From the NCBI RefSeq assembly GCF_009688965.1, contig NZ_AP021875.1, positions 6,758,001-6,822,000 on the forward strand: a stretch of 64,000 bases of DNA. Reading direction: 5' to 3'. The position numbers and the translations under genes were made by a program. Within the stretch, counting starts at the first letter, position 1, and each line of letters begins with the position of its first letter. Shown piece after piece: positions 32,447 to 41,094 of the stretch. This stretch comes from Desulfosarcina widdelii (GTDB lineage: Bacteria; Desulfobacterota; Desulfobacteria; Desulfobacterales; Desulfosarcinaceae). The notes beneath the pieces are model-generated. The model was not told the origin of the DNA and made no database searches. It saw only the letters and a list, made by a program, of their open reading frames with translations.

Positions 32447-33571
32447 ATGAAGGCCAAGACGTTCGCGATACTGCTGGTGGCAGCGGGGCTCCTGGCGGCT
32501 CTGGCGCTGGTCCGTACGGGAAAGGACACCGGCACGACCGGGCCTAAAATGGGAGAAAAACTCTTGGCCGACCTGCCGGTGAACCAGGTCGCCGAGGTAG
32601 CCATCGCCGATGCCGAGAACCACACCACCCTGGTCAAGGGCGAGTCCACGTGGCAGGTGCAGGAACGCAGCGGCTTTCCGGCCGATTTCGACCAACTTCG
32701 GGATACGGTGGTCAAACTGTCCCGGCTCAAAATCGGCCGCAGCTTCCCCGGCGATCCCGACAGCCTGGCGCGGCTTTCTCTGCTGCCTCCTTCCGATCCC
32801 AACGCCTCGGCCGGGGGCACCCGGATCACCCTGAAGGACGCTTCCGGAAAGACGCTCGCCGATCTGGTTTTGGGACAGGTTCGCTCCAAAGAGGATGGTA
32901 GCAGCGGGGGGCAGTACCTGAAAAAAATTGATGCCGACGCGGTTTATCTGGTCGATGCCAGTTTCCGTTTTTTGAAGACGGCCCCGACCGAATGGCTGCA
33001 AAAGGAGATCCTGAATATAAAAGCCGATGCCGTCGAATCGGTAACCTGTTATGCCGATGAAGGCCAGAAACCAGTGTACACGCTGGCCCGATCCGAAAAG
33101 GGTAAAGACGCCCAATTGACGCCCATTCCCAAGGGAAGATCCGCCGATGCCAATCGGATCGATCAGGTCATAGAGGCCCTGGCACCGCTGACGGTGGACG
33201 ATGTCCAACCGGCCGACGGCCCGGCGGCGATTGCTTCCGATCTCCCCAAGTTGGTGTACCATCTGTTTGACGGGCGGGAGATCGACATCTGTCCGGCCAC
33301 CGCCGGCGAAGAGAGCTATACGCTGCGGATAGCGGCGCGGGAAACGGCGATGGAGGAAACGCCATCGGCCGTGGAGAGCACGCCGGAGGCGGATGAGAGT
33401 AAAGAACAGAAAGAGGAAAAAGCCGAGAAAGTGCAGGAACCGACCCCAAGAAGCGCCAAAGAGATCAACGACGCCCTGGGACCCTGGGTATTTTCCATCA
33501 AAAAATGGCAGTATGACAGTTTTGTTACCAAGCCGGAGTCGCTGCTGGAAGAGGTGAAGAAGGAAGAATGA
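32447..33571 (+). CDS. DUF4340 domain protein
   Basis: A 374-aa protein that begins with one membrane segment (FAILLVAAGLLAALALVRTG) and then has a periplasmic domain with the DUF4340 pattern: KLLADLPVNQVAEVAIADAENHTTLVKGESTWQVQER, followed by IGRSFPGDPDSLARLSL, a repeat of similar strand-loop units, and an acidic low-complexity segment (PEADESKEQKEEKAEK) before the end. DUF4340 proteins almost always follow GldG-like genes. It ends the ABC operon and is followed by a perfect bidirectional terminator. Confidence 0.85.
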   Translation: MKAKTFAILLVAAGLLAALALVRTGKDTGTTGPKMGEKLLADLPVNQVAEVAIADAENHTTLVKGESTWQVQERSGFPADFDQLRDTVVKLSRLKIGRSFPGDPDSLARLSLLPPSDPNASAGGTRITLKDASGKTLADLVLGQVRSKEDGSSGGQYLKKIDADAVYLVDASFRFLKTAPTEWLQKEILNIKADAVESVTCYADEGQKPVYTLARSEKGKDAQLTPIPKGRSADANRIDQVIEALAPLTVDDVQPADGPAAIASDLPKLVYHLFDGREIDICPATAGEESYTLRIAARETAMEETPSAVESTPEADESKEQKEEKAEKVQEPTPRSAKEINDALGPWVFSIKKWQYDSFVTKPESLLEEVKKEE

Positions 33572-33583
33572 GGGACGAGGGAA

Positions 33584-33617
33584 GATGGATGATGGATGAT
33601 GGATGATGGATGATGGA
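33584..33617. repeat. Tandem 7-bp repeat (GATGGAT)n
   Basis: About 4.9 copies of GATGGAT follow the DUF4340 stop codon by 12 bp. They lie outside coding sequence, and the small number makes it a likely length-variable microsatellite. Confidence 0.8.
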
Positions 33618-33691
33618 AGTCGGAGATCTGAATTTAGGGATTCCGGGATTGAGGAATTGAGGAATTGGTTGAGCGGCTTTTCGCCGGTGTA

Positions 33692-33753
33692 AATTTACAA
33701 TAAAAGAAACGGCCGGGAAAACAACTTCCCGGCCGTTTCTTTTATTGTAAATT
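33692..33753. terminator. Bidirectional terminator with 28-bp perfect arms
   Basis: Arms at 33692-33719 and 33726-33753 are exact reverse complements around a 6-base loop (AACAAC). The core CGGCCGGGAA/TTCCCGGCCG is flanked by A- and T-rich arms, so in both directions the stem is followed by a T-rich stretch. It lies between the convergent ABC operon and the M16 peptidase gene and can end both transcripts. Confidence 0.85.
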
Positions 33754-33922
33754 AAACCTCGGCTATGCCCGAGTGATCCGAAGAGGTTCGGACCGGCCCG
33801 GCGAGGCATTCAACCGGCAAATGGCTTTTAGAACATCGAACGTTCAAGGTTGAATGAGGAGATCGCTTCGCTCCGTCGTTTACTAAAAGGAAATCCCGAT
33901 CATTTGCTGCCGTTTGTGAAGC
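33754..33922. repeat. Dispersed intergenic repeat, copy A
   Basis: This block shares an order of matching segments with 56663-56845: a CTCGG..GATGCCCGAG hairpin start, GACCGG, GAAC..CGAAC, and an identical TTGAATGAGGAGATCGCTTCG at the middle (33850-33870). The remaining 33923-34066 has AACGTTCGAA-type short repeats and no gene. Confidence 0.7.
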
Positions 33923-34066
33923 AGGAATTCAAAAATCAAAAATGACAGTATGCTTATTCGAAGTTCGAAGTTGGACGTTCGATGTTCGACGTTCATGGGC
34001 CTGGGTACTTTTCTTGTCGCCAGTTCAGAGGCACCGATACCTGCGTTCTGATTCGTCCCTCGTCCC

Positions 34067-37009
34067 TCATCCATTGTCCGTCGGGTCCTCCTCCTTCGGC
34101 CGGATAATAATCGCCACGGCCCGCTTTTCAGTAAGGTAGGTCCCAGCGAGTCGGTTCAAATCCTGGACGGACACTGCCGCGTAGTCGTCCAGAAAGCTTC
34201 TAGCCCATTCGATTTGTTGGGGGTGGCGGGTGGACTCGGTCATTACGCTGTTGAGCCAGTATCCGTTGGTCTGGCGCAGCTCCCGGATGGAAGTGAGAAT
34301 TGGGTCGATGGCACGGTTCAGTTCATCTTCGGAGATTCCCCCGGTGGATAGACGGGCGGCGATGGCATTAACTTCCTTGAGGACGGCATCGGTCTGATGG
34401 GGAGACACGCTGACATAGGCCTGAAAAACCCCGTAGCCGTCATAGGCCCTGCTGGCCCGGTTGAAGGCGTACGGAGAGTAGGAGGCCCCCAGTTTTTCCC
34501 GGATACGCTGCCGGAGGCGTTCGGAGAAGACGTCGGCCAAAACGGAAAGCCGCCGGGTCCGGCCGATATCCCAGAAATCTTCGGTCTGCCAGGCGGCGAC
34601 GACCATGGCCTTGGGAATCTGGGTGTCCACCGCGATGCGTTTGATGGTGCCGTTGGGCATGGCTGGCAAATCGTTGCGAACCGCATCCAAATCCCGATCC
34701 TGTCGGGCCAGCGTTCCCAAGTAGCGCCGGGCCAGATCGATCACCTGCTCGACGTCCACGTCACCGACGACGGACAACTCCAGCGGGGCTTTGGTCAACT
34801 GGGGCTGAATCCACTCCCGGATATCGTCCAGGGTGATAATGTCGAGCTGTTCGGGGGACGGCAGCCCGAAGCGGCTGTCGCCTCCGGCCAGGAACCGCAA
34901 CCCCTCGATTCGCATCATTCCGTCGATGGAGCGGGAAAAGGACCGGTATTCCTGGTGCATCCGTTCCCGAACCAGTTTCAGGGCGTCTTCACGGAAGCCG
35001 GGATCCATCAGGTGCGCATAGAATAGCTGAAACATCAATTCCAGCTCATCGGGCACACTTTCGGCGAAAAAACCGCAGTGGGTTTCACGGATGCGGAAAT
35101 CCACACCGGTGCGTTTGCCGGCCAGCGCCCGCTCTAACTGGCTGGTATCCAGAGCCCCCAGGCCACTTTCGTCCATTGTGGCTTCTCCCAGCAGAGAGAT
35201 GCCCGGCAGGGATTCGGGCTCCGCGGATTTTCCCCGGCCGAAAATCAGGCCGGCCATCACTTCATTTTTGCTGTAGTCGGTTTGCTTCACATTGATCCAA
35301 ACGCCGTTGTCCAACCGGACGCGGGTCACGCCCAGGTCTTCGATGGTTTCCCGAAAGGCGATGCTGCCGGTATTTTTCGGTGTCGGAAGATAGGGGAAGA
35401 CGGCCGCCGACTGCACCTCGGGGCGTTGGACGACACGGGCAGCCGATGAGAGGTAGGCATCGCGGATCCGTTTTTGCGGCCCTTCCTGGGCGGCCTTGCC
35501 CAAATCGGCGTTGCCGGTGACCAAAACCAGGCGATGCTCTCCGGGCCAGTTGTTTTTAAAGGCCCGGTGGACGTCATCCAGGGAGACGGATGCGACCACG
35601 GGCGCCAGGTTGGCCTTCTCCTGCTGCGGTGACTGGAATACCCGATTGCGGGCAAGGTGCCGCATGATCATGCGGGCCAGGGAGGTGCTGTTGCGGGTCG
35701 GCGATTCACGAACGGCGTTGTCCAGCATACTGAGCGTGTCTTTTTTTACCCGCTCCAATTCCGCTTCCGTGAACCCGTAAAGAAGGGCCCGTCGCAATTC
35801 CTGCTCTAAAACCGTTAGGGTGGCGGACCACTTGTCCGGGCTGCTGTCGGCGGAGATCTCCGCGTACCGGATATGGTCCAGGTAGGTACCGCTGCCGATG
35901 GTGGCCGAGGTGAACGGGGCGTCCGGTTCTTTCAGGCGGCGATCCAGCCGGTTCTGCACCATATCGTCGGCCATCTGCTCGACCAGTTGCTTCTGTTGCA
36001 GAGCCAGCGAGTCCGGGGTCGGTTCTTCGACACCGACGACTTCGATGCTCACCGCTGTCCCGCCGGCTTCGGGTTCATGGTGGTAGAACACTTCCAGTCC
36101 TTTGTGGCGGATCGTTCCCATGGGCGGCGAAACAGGCTCCGGTGCCCGTGGAGCGAATTCGGTGAACTGCTCTTTGATGAGCCGCTTGGCCAAAGGAGGT
36201 GAGAAGTCTCCCACCATGACCAGCACCGCATTGTCCGGCCGGTACCAGGCATCGTAAAAGTCTTTCAGTCGTTTGTGGTTCGCGCCTTCTATGACTGCCT
36301 TTTTCCCGATGGGCATTCGTCGGGAGATCAGCATGCCCGGCAGTTCGAATTTTAAAGTGGCCTTGAAGGTCCGATAGTCGACGGAATCCCGGGTACGCAT
36401 TTCCGCAAGAATGACGCCTCGCTCCCGGTCGACCTCTTCTTCCAGGAGCAGGGCGCCCATGGCATAGTCACGCATGACCAGTAGGCCGTCCTTAAGGTTA
36501 CTTTCATCGCCTGCGGGCAGAATGATGTCGTAGACGGTTTCGTCGAACCCGGTGTGGGCATTGGCGTCGTTGCCGAACTGCATGCCGATGCTTTGAAAAT
36601 AGCGCACCAGTTCGCCGGGTGGAAAATGCGTGGAGCCATTGAACAGCATGTGTTCGAGAAAATGAGCCAGGCCGCGCTGATCTTCGGTTTCGTTCAAACT
36701 GCCGGCACCGATATAAAGGTGCAGGCTGACCCGGTTTTCCGGTCGCTGGTTGGGCATCAATAGATAACGAAATCCATTGTCCAACCGCCCGAAGGTGACC
36801 GCCGGGTCCGGGGAAAGGTCGCTGGTTTCATGGGGCCATGGCAACCGGTCGGACGGTCTGTTTTTCACATCTCCCGCAGTGACTGGAAAAGGAGAAGAGA
36901 ATGTCGATCCCGGAGACAGAAGCAGTCCCCCCAAAAGCATCAGCAAAAGGGCGATTGCTGCCTTTATCCGGGTGTGTTTACCTGTTTCTACCCTGCTGTT
37001 ACCCATCAT
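34067..37009 (-). CDS. M16 family zinc metallopeptidase
   Basis: A 980-aa protease of the pitrilysin type. Residues 1-40 are an export signal (IKAAIALLLMLLGGLLLSPGS), so it works in the periplasm or outside. The zinc site HFLEH (inverted HxxEH) is near residue 115-120, with the third ligand in the ERGVILAEMRTRD stretch about 77 residues later. A second, non-catalytic half with M16_C type folds makes up the rest. The length (about 950) fits two-halves peptidases such as PqqL. It cleaves unstructured peptides, but the target is unknown. The gene is transcribed towards the 28-bp-arm terminator and is preceded by the end of the histone-like gene. Confidence 0.9.
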   Translation of the reverse strand: MMGNSRVETGKHTRIKAAIALLLMLLGGLLLSPGSTFSSPFPVTAGDVKNRPSDRLPWPHETSDLSPDPAVTFGRLDNGFRYLLMPNQRPENRVSLHLYIGAGSLNETEDQRGLAHFLEHMLFNGSTHFPPGELVRYFQSIGMQFGNDANAHTGFDETVYDIILPAGDESNLKDGLLVMRDYAMGALLLEEEVDRERGVILAEMRTRDSVDYRTFKATLKFELPGMLISRRMPIGKKAVIEGANHKRLKDFYDAWYRPDNAVLVMVGDFSPPLAKRLIKEQFTEFAPRAPEPVSPPMGTIRHKGLEVFYHHEPEAGGTAVSIEVVGVEEPTPDSLALQQKQLVEQMADDMVQNRLDRRLKEPDAPFTSATIGSGTYLDHIRYAEISADSSPDKWSATLTVLEQELRRALLYGFTEAELERVKKDTLSMLDNAVRESPTRNSTSLARMIMRHLARNRVFQSPQQEKANLAPVVASVSLDDVHRAFKNNWPGEHRLVLVTGNADLGKAAQEGPQKRIRDAYLSSAARVVQRPEVQSAAVFPYLPTPKNTGSIAFRETIEDLGVTRVRLDNGVWINVKQTDYSKNEVMAGLIFGRGKSAEPESLPGISLLGEATMDESGLGALDTSQLERALAGKRTGVDFRIRETHCGFFAESVPDELELMFQLFYAHLMDPGFREDALKLVRERMHQEYRSFSRSIDGMMRIEGLRFLAGGDSRFGLPSPEQLDIITLDDIREWIQPQLTKAPLELSVVGDVDVEQVIDLARRYLGTLARQDRDLDAVRNDLPAMPNGTIKRIAVDTQIPKAMVVAAWQTEDFWDIGRTRRLSVLADVFSERLRQRIREKLGASYSPYAFNRASRAYDGYGVFQAYVSVSPHQTDAVLKEVNAIAARLSTGGISEDELNRAIDPILTSIRELRQTNGYWLNSVMTESTRHPQQIEWARSFLDDYAAVSVQDLNRLAGTYLTEKRAVAIIIRPKEEDPTDNG

Positions 37010-37123
37010 CGGAACACCTTGCCGTTATCGATTCGGTTTCTATCCGCCGTTCTTTCTGCATACCGGTCAAATAGTAATGCATGGCCGGATAAAGGCAATC
37101 CCTTTTTCCGAGGCCCTGACATC

Positions 37124-37174
37124 AAAAAAGCCTTCCGGGCCCGTTGGTCAACGGGTCTGCGGAAGGCTTTTTTT
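37124..37174 (-). terminator. Intrinsic terminator of histone-H1-like gene
   Basis: AAAAAAGCCTTCCG (37124-37137) pairs with CGGAAGGCTTTTTT (37160-37173). The loop contains a further CCCGTT/AACGGG hairpin. The A- and T-runs on both sides permit activity in both directions; on the minus strand it follows the stop of the histone-like gene (37215). Confidence 0.85.
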
Positions 37175-37214
37175 ACCACAAAAGCGGTGTGGATTGGCGG
37201 TTGAAACGCCTCCT

Positions 37215-37640
37215 TTATTTTTTCTTTTTAACGTAAACCCCTCTTGAGAGCGTTTCGATCTGTCCCTTTTTGGTCAGTTTGTAAAGCGCGTTGCTCACCT
37301 GACGGGGCTGCAGGCCGGTTTTTTTCTTGATCCGTTCCACGGCGATTCCTTTGCGGCTCCTGCTGATCATGCCATAGATGTCATCAAGCATGGTGTTTCC
37401 CGCGGTAGCCGGTTTGGCCTTTACTGCAGTGGGTGCCGCTTTCTTGGCAGCCTTCTTTTTTGGGGCAGCCTTGGCCTTCTTCGCTTTCGCCTTGGCTTTC
37501 TTTACTGCTGCTTTTGCTTTTTTGGCCGGCGCTGCCTTGGCATTTTCTTTTTCAAGGGCTGCCGCCATTTTCTCCAACTGTTTGACCAGGGAAGTAAGGG
37601 TCCGCGAAATCGCTAACAGTTTCTTTTGCGCATCGTTCAT
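37215..37640 (-). CDS. Histone H1-like protein with winged-helix C-terminus
   Basis: A 141-aa basic protein. Residues about 1-32 form a helix (LAISRTLTSLVKQLEKMAAALEKEN), residues 33-80 are a lysine/alanine-rich tail (AAPAKKAKAAVKKAKAKAKK), and residues 82-141 look like a small winged helix (DDIYGMISRSRKGIAVERIKKKTGLQPRQVSNALYKLTKKGQIE) ending with a basic KKKK. This combines the eukaryotic H1/AlgP-type low-complexity tail with a DNA-binding fold. It is probably a nucleoid protein. The promoter side (37670-37688) carries two TAGCTAG elements 12 bp apart. The low-complexity part may vary in length between strains. Confidence 0.8.
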   Translation of the reverse strand: MNDAQKKLLAISRTLTSLVKQLEKMAAALEKENAKAAPAKKAKAAVKKAKAKAKKAKAAPKKKAAKKAAPTAVKAKPATAGNTMLDDIYGMISRSRKGIAVERIKKKTGLQPRQVSNALYKLTKKGQIETLSRGVYVKKKK

Positions 37641-37929
37641 CAGCTTGAGCCTCCTTATTAGAGCGGTTTTAGCTAGAAATTTAGCTAGTTATTATGAGCC
37701 CTATTATATTTCTCTTCTGTTGTCAAGCCTTGTTTGGAGAACTGATGCATGCAGAAGTGACGACATCGTTTAACAGCAATGCGAGATGAAGAACCGGCAG
37801 CAATCGGAATCGAAAGGGAAGAAGAGTGCATACAGGGCCGCGCCGTGTTGGTCACGGGCGGCAGGGAGCTGAGGAGCCTTGTGGTTGCAAAAGCCTTTCG
37901 GAATTTGAAATGCTCACTTCACAACGTTG
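37641..37929. promoter_or_regulatory. Upstream region of histone-like gene
   Basis: The 289 bp hold two TAGCTAG elements (37670-37676 and 37682-37688) 30-48 bp before the histone-like start codon, a likely operator. No other gene is supported. Confidence 0.35.
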
Positions 37930-38178
37930 TCAGGTTTCCCTGATAAAAGCCCACCAGATATACCAGAAGAAGAGCGCCCACGCGCCGATGGCGGCCCCAT
38001 ATCCCTTCCAATCCGTTTTACGGGTTGCCATGCCATGCTTGTTCATCTTGCCGACGGGAAGTTTGCACGACGGGCAGACTTCTGCGTTCAAGGGCATGTA
38101 CTCCATGCATTCCGGGCATTTTTTAGAGATAAAGCCACTTGGATTGTCGGGATCAATGGGCCCGTGGCGTGTATTCAT
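37930..38178 (-). CDS. Small zinc-ribbon membrane protein
   Basis: An 82-aa protein with two CxxC pairs (CPECMEYMPLNAEVCPSC, residues 21-38), a zinc-ribbon signature, then a basic linker and one C-terminal hydrophobic helix (GAAIGAWALFFWYIWWAFI). It is probably an inner-membrane protein with a cytoplasmic zinc ribbon. The start ATG 38178 lies 6 bp after the end of the PpiD-like gene, so the two are cotranscribed. Function is unknown. Confidence 0.75.
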   Translation of the reverse strand: MNTRHGPIDPDNPSGFISKKCPECMEYMPLNAEVCPSCKLPVGKMNKHGMATRKTDWKGYGAAIGAWALFFWYIWWAFIRET

Positions 38179-38184
38179 GGCATT

Positions 38185-40077
38185 TTATTCCAGGTATGAT
38201 TTTTCAATTTTGATTTCACTGTCGGCTTTGCGTGCATCGATCCAGTCCTGCATTACGGTTCTTTGCTTCTGTTGAAGAAGCATCGCCTTGATGCTTTCCT
38301 TTTCGCTCTCGAAGCCGTCGGCTGCCGGGGATTTTTTCTCCACCAGCCGAAGCAGATAATAGCCAGCAGCCCCCTTTACCGGATTTTTGCTGGTGTCACC
38401 GGATGAAGCCAACTGGAACGCCGCCTGGGTTACCTGCGGATCCGAACCGATGTCTGGGATGGGGGTGTTGCGCTTGAACAGGCCGGTGTGCTTTATCGCA
38501 ACACCGTGTGCGCCGGCGCTTTCCTCGAACGTTTTTCCCGCGGCAAGATCGGCTGACATGGCCTCGGCCTCTTCACGCGCCTTGTCGGTCTGCATTTTTC
38601 GGATCAGATCTTTACGGACTCTGGTTTTGACCGCATCCAATTCGGGAACGGCCGCTTTGATAATTTCCGTGGTTTGGATAACGTAGTAGCGCCCGCCAAT
38701 ATCCTGAATGTCGCTGATTTCGTCTTTTTCTAGTGCGAACGCGGCCTTGGCGAACGGGCCTTTTGCGTTGCCCAGTGCTTCCGGTCCATTCCGGGTGAAC
38801 GAACCGGCTTCCATTACGGGCAGATTGAATGTCTTGGCGTTATCGACCAAGCTTTCTTTTTCGTAGCAGGTCTCGTAGAACTGTTCGGCCCTGTCGTAGG
38901 CCAGATTGCGCGCTTTTCTTTGCTTCAGGGTGGCGACAATGCGATCTTTGCTCTCTTCCAGTGTCTTTGTGGTCGCGTCTTCGACGGACTCCACCTTGAT
39001 CACATGCCACCCAAACTGGGTTTTCACCGGATCACTGATTTCTCCGGGGGCCATAGAGAAGGCCTTGTCGGCAAAAGGTTTCACCATCTGCGATTTCTGG
39101 AACTTGCCCAGATAGCCGCCTTTCTCCCTGGTGGGGCCTTCCGAGTAGGTTTTGGCCAGTTCGGCAAAATCTTTTCCTTCTTTTGCCATCTTGGCAATAT
39201 CTTCCGCCTTGGCCCGGGCAGCATTATCCGCTTCTTCGTCTGCACCCGGATCCAGTTTGATCAGAATATGGCGGGCTTCGACGGTTTTTTCGGTTTTGAA
39301 TTCGTCGGTGTTGGAATCATAATAGTCCACAATTTCGTCTTCGGCAACGGCCACCTCTCCCTTGAAGGCTTCTGGGTCGAACATTACATACCTGGCCTTG
39401 ACCATGGGATCGGTCTTGTAGTTTTCTTTCTGCTCATCGTAATAGGCGGCGATTTCTTGCGCCGATGGGTCGATATCCTTGTAGCGGTCCGGTTCGAACA
39501 GAACAGTGTCGATGCTCACGGAAGCATTCTGCCAGTCGTACCAGAGGCGCGCCTCGCCGTCGGACACCTTGGCGGCACCTGCGACAACCCGGGTCAGCTT
39601 TTGGGCCAGCAACGTGTTCTTTTGATCCTCTTCGAATTCTTCCGGGGTGAGGTGGATCTGGGCGAGAAGTCTGCGGTAGCGGCGGTTGTCGAATGTTCCA
39701 TTGGTCTGGAAGACGGGAGCACTCATGATTGATTCCGCCATCTCGTCATCGGTAACCCGCAGATCCAGTTTCCTGGCTTCCTGGAGCACGATGGCGCGGT
39801 CGATCAACTGGTTCAATGCCTGATCCTTGACCTTGAGCATTTCAAGCATGCCGTCATTCAGGTTCTCGCCGAAGCGCTGGCGATATTGATCGATCAGGTT
39901 GTTGTAGGCGCGTCGAAATTCACTGACAGCGATAATCTCATCGTTGACCGTGGCCACTTTGGACGCTTGCCTGGAACGGAAGCTACCCACGCCCCAGAAA
40001 ACGAACACGATGACGATGGCGAAAAGAATTACTTTGATCATCCAACTGCCGGCATGTTTGCGCATCACGTTGAGCAT
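38185..40077 (-). CDS. Peptidylprolyl isomerase, PpiD/SurA type
   Basis: A 630-aa membrane-anchored periplasmic foldase. It begins with one transmembrane segment (GSWMIKVILFAIVIVFVFWGV), then a SurA_N-like helical region (RQRFGENLNDGMLEMLKVKDQALNQLIDRAIVLQEARK) and a parvulin-type rotamase domain (VEARHILIKLDPGADEE...DFAELAKTYSEGPTREKGGYLGKF...FGWHVIKVESV). A second, partial rotamase-like or substrate region follows. The size and topology are those of PpiD, which helps outer-membrane proteins leave the Sec channel. A strong promoter lies about 205 bp upstream. Confidence 0.9.
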   Translation of the reverse strand: MLNVMRKHAGSWMIKVILFAIVIVFVFWGVGSFRSRQASKVATVNDEIIAVSEFRRAYNNLIDQYRQRFGENLNDGMLEMLKVKDQALNQLIDRAIVLQEARKLDLRVTDDEMAESIMSAPVFQTNGTFDNRRYRRLLAQIHLTPEEFEEDQKNTLLAQKLTRVVAGAAKVSDGEARLWYDWQNASVSIDTVLFEPDRYKDIDPSAQEIAAYYDEQKENYKTDPMVKARYVMFDPEAFKGEVAVAEDEIVDYYDSNTDEFKTEKTVEARHILIKLDPGADEEADNAARAKAEDIAKMAKEGKDFAELAKTYSEGPTREKGGYLGKFQKSQMVKPFADKAFSMAPGEISDPVKTQFGWHVIKVESVEDATTKTLEESKDRIVATLKQRKARNLAYDRAEQFYETCYEKESLVDNAKTFNLPVMEAGSFTRNGPEALGNAKGPFAKAAFALEKDEISDIQDIGGRYYVIQTTEIIKAAVPELDAVKTRVRKDLIRKMQTDKAREEAEAMSADLAAGKTFEESAGAHGVAIKHTGLFKRNTPIPDIGSDPQVTQAAFQLASSGDTSKNPVKGAAGYYLLRLVEKKSPAADGFESEKESIKAMLLQQKQRTVMQDWIDARKADSEIKIEKSYLE

Positions 40078-40284
40078 TAACGACCTCTTCTCTGCATTTT
40101 AAAACAGGGGCGTTGTCGGGCCCCGTCCGTTGAAATCCATGTTAAAGAAAAACCTGCCCGAAAAGGAAACCCTGTAAAGGCCATCATTTCGGGCAACACA
40201 GTCGGCAACCGTTTGCCCCTTCGGGTATCCAATTCCAGGCAATTGATCCATCCAAACAAAATCTTCTATTTTTTCAACCGATTG
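40078..40284. other. Leader of the PpiD-type gene
   Basis: About 200 bp between the promoter at 40285-40313 and the start codon at 40077. I see no gene on either strand; a short minus frame at 40077-40259 and another at 40266-40505 are not protein-like. Confidence 0.5.
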
Positions 40285-40313
40285 ACATTACGTATTATGG
40301 CCGTTTTTGTCAA
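40285..40313 (-). promoter_or_regulatory. Sigma-70-type promoter of PpiD-type gene
   Basis: Minus-strand TTGACA (40313-40308), a 17-bp spacer, then TAATGT (40290-40285). It points to the PpiD-type gene at 40077. Confidence 0.55.
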
Positions 40314-40504
40314 TAGTCGAGCGACCTTCGAGTTGACGTTTCCCACCGGTGGTGCGCTTCGTCGCAGAAGTTGAACGTTACGCGCATTGCATGCCGTTTG
40401 CCGAACTCTATATACAGGCGATGGCAGATTGGGTCTCAAAATAAGCGGTGCACCGGCACAGCGGCGCCTGCCTGGATTTTTACAAAAGCCCCATAAAAAT
40501 TGCA

Positions 40505-40533
40505 TTGACAGGAAAATTCGATTTTGTTAGTTT
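40505..40533 (+). promoter_or_regulatory. Promoter of tRNA-Ala gene
   Basis: TTGACA at 40505-40510, 17-bp spacer, TAGTTT at 40528-40533. The predicted start is about 8 bp before the tRNA at 40548. Confidence 0.6.
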
Positions 40534-40547
40534 GCGTTTTCGTTTCC

Positions 40548-40623
40548 GGGGCTGTAGCTCAGCTGGGAGAGCGCATGACTGGCAGTCATGAGGTCAGGGG
40601 TTCGATCCCCCTCAGCTCCACCA
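40548..40623 (+). tRNA. tRNA-Ala (anticodon GGC)
   Basis: A 76-nt cloverleaf. GGGGCTG at the 5-prime end pairs with CAGCTCC before A and an encoded CCA. The D arm is AGCTCAGCTGGGAGAGC, the anticodon arm CATGA/TCATG encloses CTGGCAG with anticodon GGC, and the T arm is AGGGG TTCGATC CCCCT. It has its own promoter just upstream. It is the attachment site of the island that follows, and the gene is kept intact. Confidence 0.95.
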
Positions 40624-40624
40624 A
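40579..40624 (+). repeat. Left attachment repeat (in tRNA-Ala)
   Basis: The 46-bp direct repeat runs from CTGGCAG in the anticodon loop through the T arm to CCACCAA. It is inside the intact tRNA, and identical to 48640-48685. Confidence 0.9.
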
Positions 40625-40633
40625 GAAAATCAA

Positions 40634-40664
40634 AGGTTTACACTAAAATGTGTAAGCCTTTTTT
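40634..40664 (+). terminator. Terminator after tRNA-Ala
   Basis: GGTTTACAC and GTGTAAGCC form a stem over a short loop, followed by TTTTTT. It lies just after the tRNA, inside the island. Confidence 0.7.
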
Positions 40665-40668
40665 CTTT

Positions 40669-40690
40669 TGTGTGAGAGTCTGTGTGTGAA
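40669..40690 (+). repeat. Island-end 22-bp repeat, left copy
   Basis: The block TGTGTGAGAGTCTGTGTGTG (40669-40688) plus AA recurs, with one change (G to A), at 48502-48523 near the other end, in the same orientation. It may be an integrase arm site or a remnant of an older integrase coding end. Confidence 0.6.
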
Positions 40691-40693
40691 TTT

Positions 40694-41080
40694 CTAATTT
40701 TTGAATTGACTATCATAGTGTTTTTTCCATTTCCGTATTGCATTATCACTGACACCATATTTCCTACCTGTTCCAACAAAACCCAATTTTTGGATATCTT
40801 GGCATAAGCTCTTATAATCAGGTCGCTCAACCTTTCGTTGCCAAAATTCAGAATGCCTATTGGTGGGATGAATTTCATTCTGTTTTAGTGGGGCGGTAAA
40901 AATATCAATTTTACCAAGCATTTCTATCGCATTACGCTCATCTTCGTTTGCAGAATGAATGTATCCTTCGGTTGTTTTGCGGTTACTATGACCGAGAATA
41001 CGCTGGATAACCCCTATTGGCACTCTCAGAGAGTCCAATATCGTGGCAGTGAAATGCCTAAGACGAAGCTGAAAATGCTG
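40694..41080 (-). pseudogene. Tyrosine integrase C-terminal fragment
   Basis: The reading frame runs from just after a TAA at 41081-41083 to 40694 (128 codons). It has the C-terminal catalytic part of a tyrosine recombinase: the LRHFTATILDSL box (R plus helix), GVIQRILGHSNRKTTEGYIHS with the second histidine and the tyrosine nucleophile. The N-terminal arm- and core-binding parts are missing. It is followed by a basic region ending in a HTH-like GRKYGVSDNAIRKWKKHY. It sits next to the attachment repeat in the orientation of an integrase gene, so it is a remnant of the element's integrase. Confidence 0.8.
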
Positions 41081-41094
41081 TTACAGGCATTTCC

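Noticed and set aside
31532..33262. Minus-strand 576-codon frame over GldG/DUF4340 genes
   Set aside because: Shadow of two good coding frames, with no motif and no ribosome site.
33584..33617. Could the regular GATGGAT units be a CRISPR array?
   Set aside because: Units are contiguous 7-mers without spacers, and no cas genes are present in the window.
40266..40505. Minus-strand 79-codon frame before tRNA-Ala
   Set aside because: It covers the PpiD promoter and the tRNA promoter and has no ribosome site.
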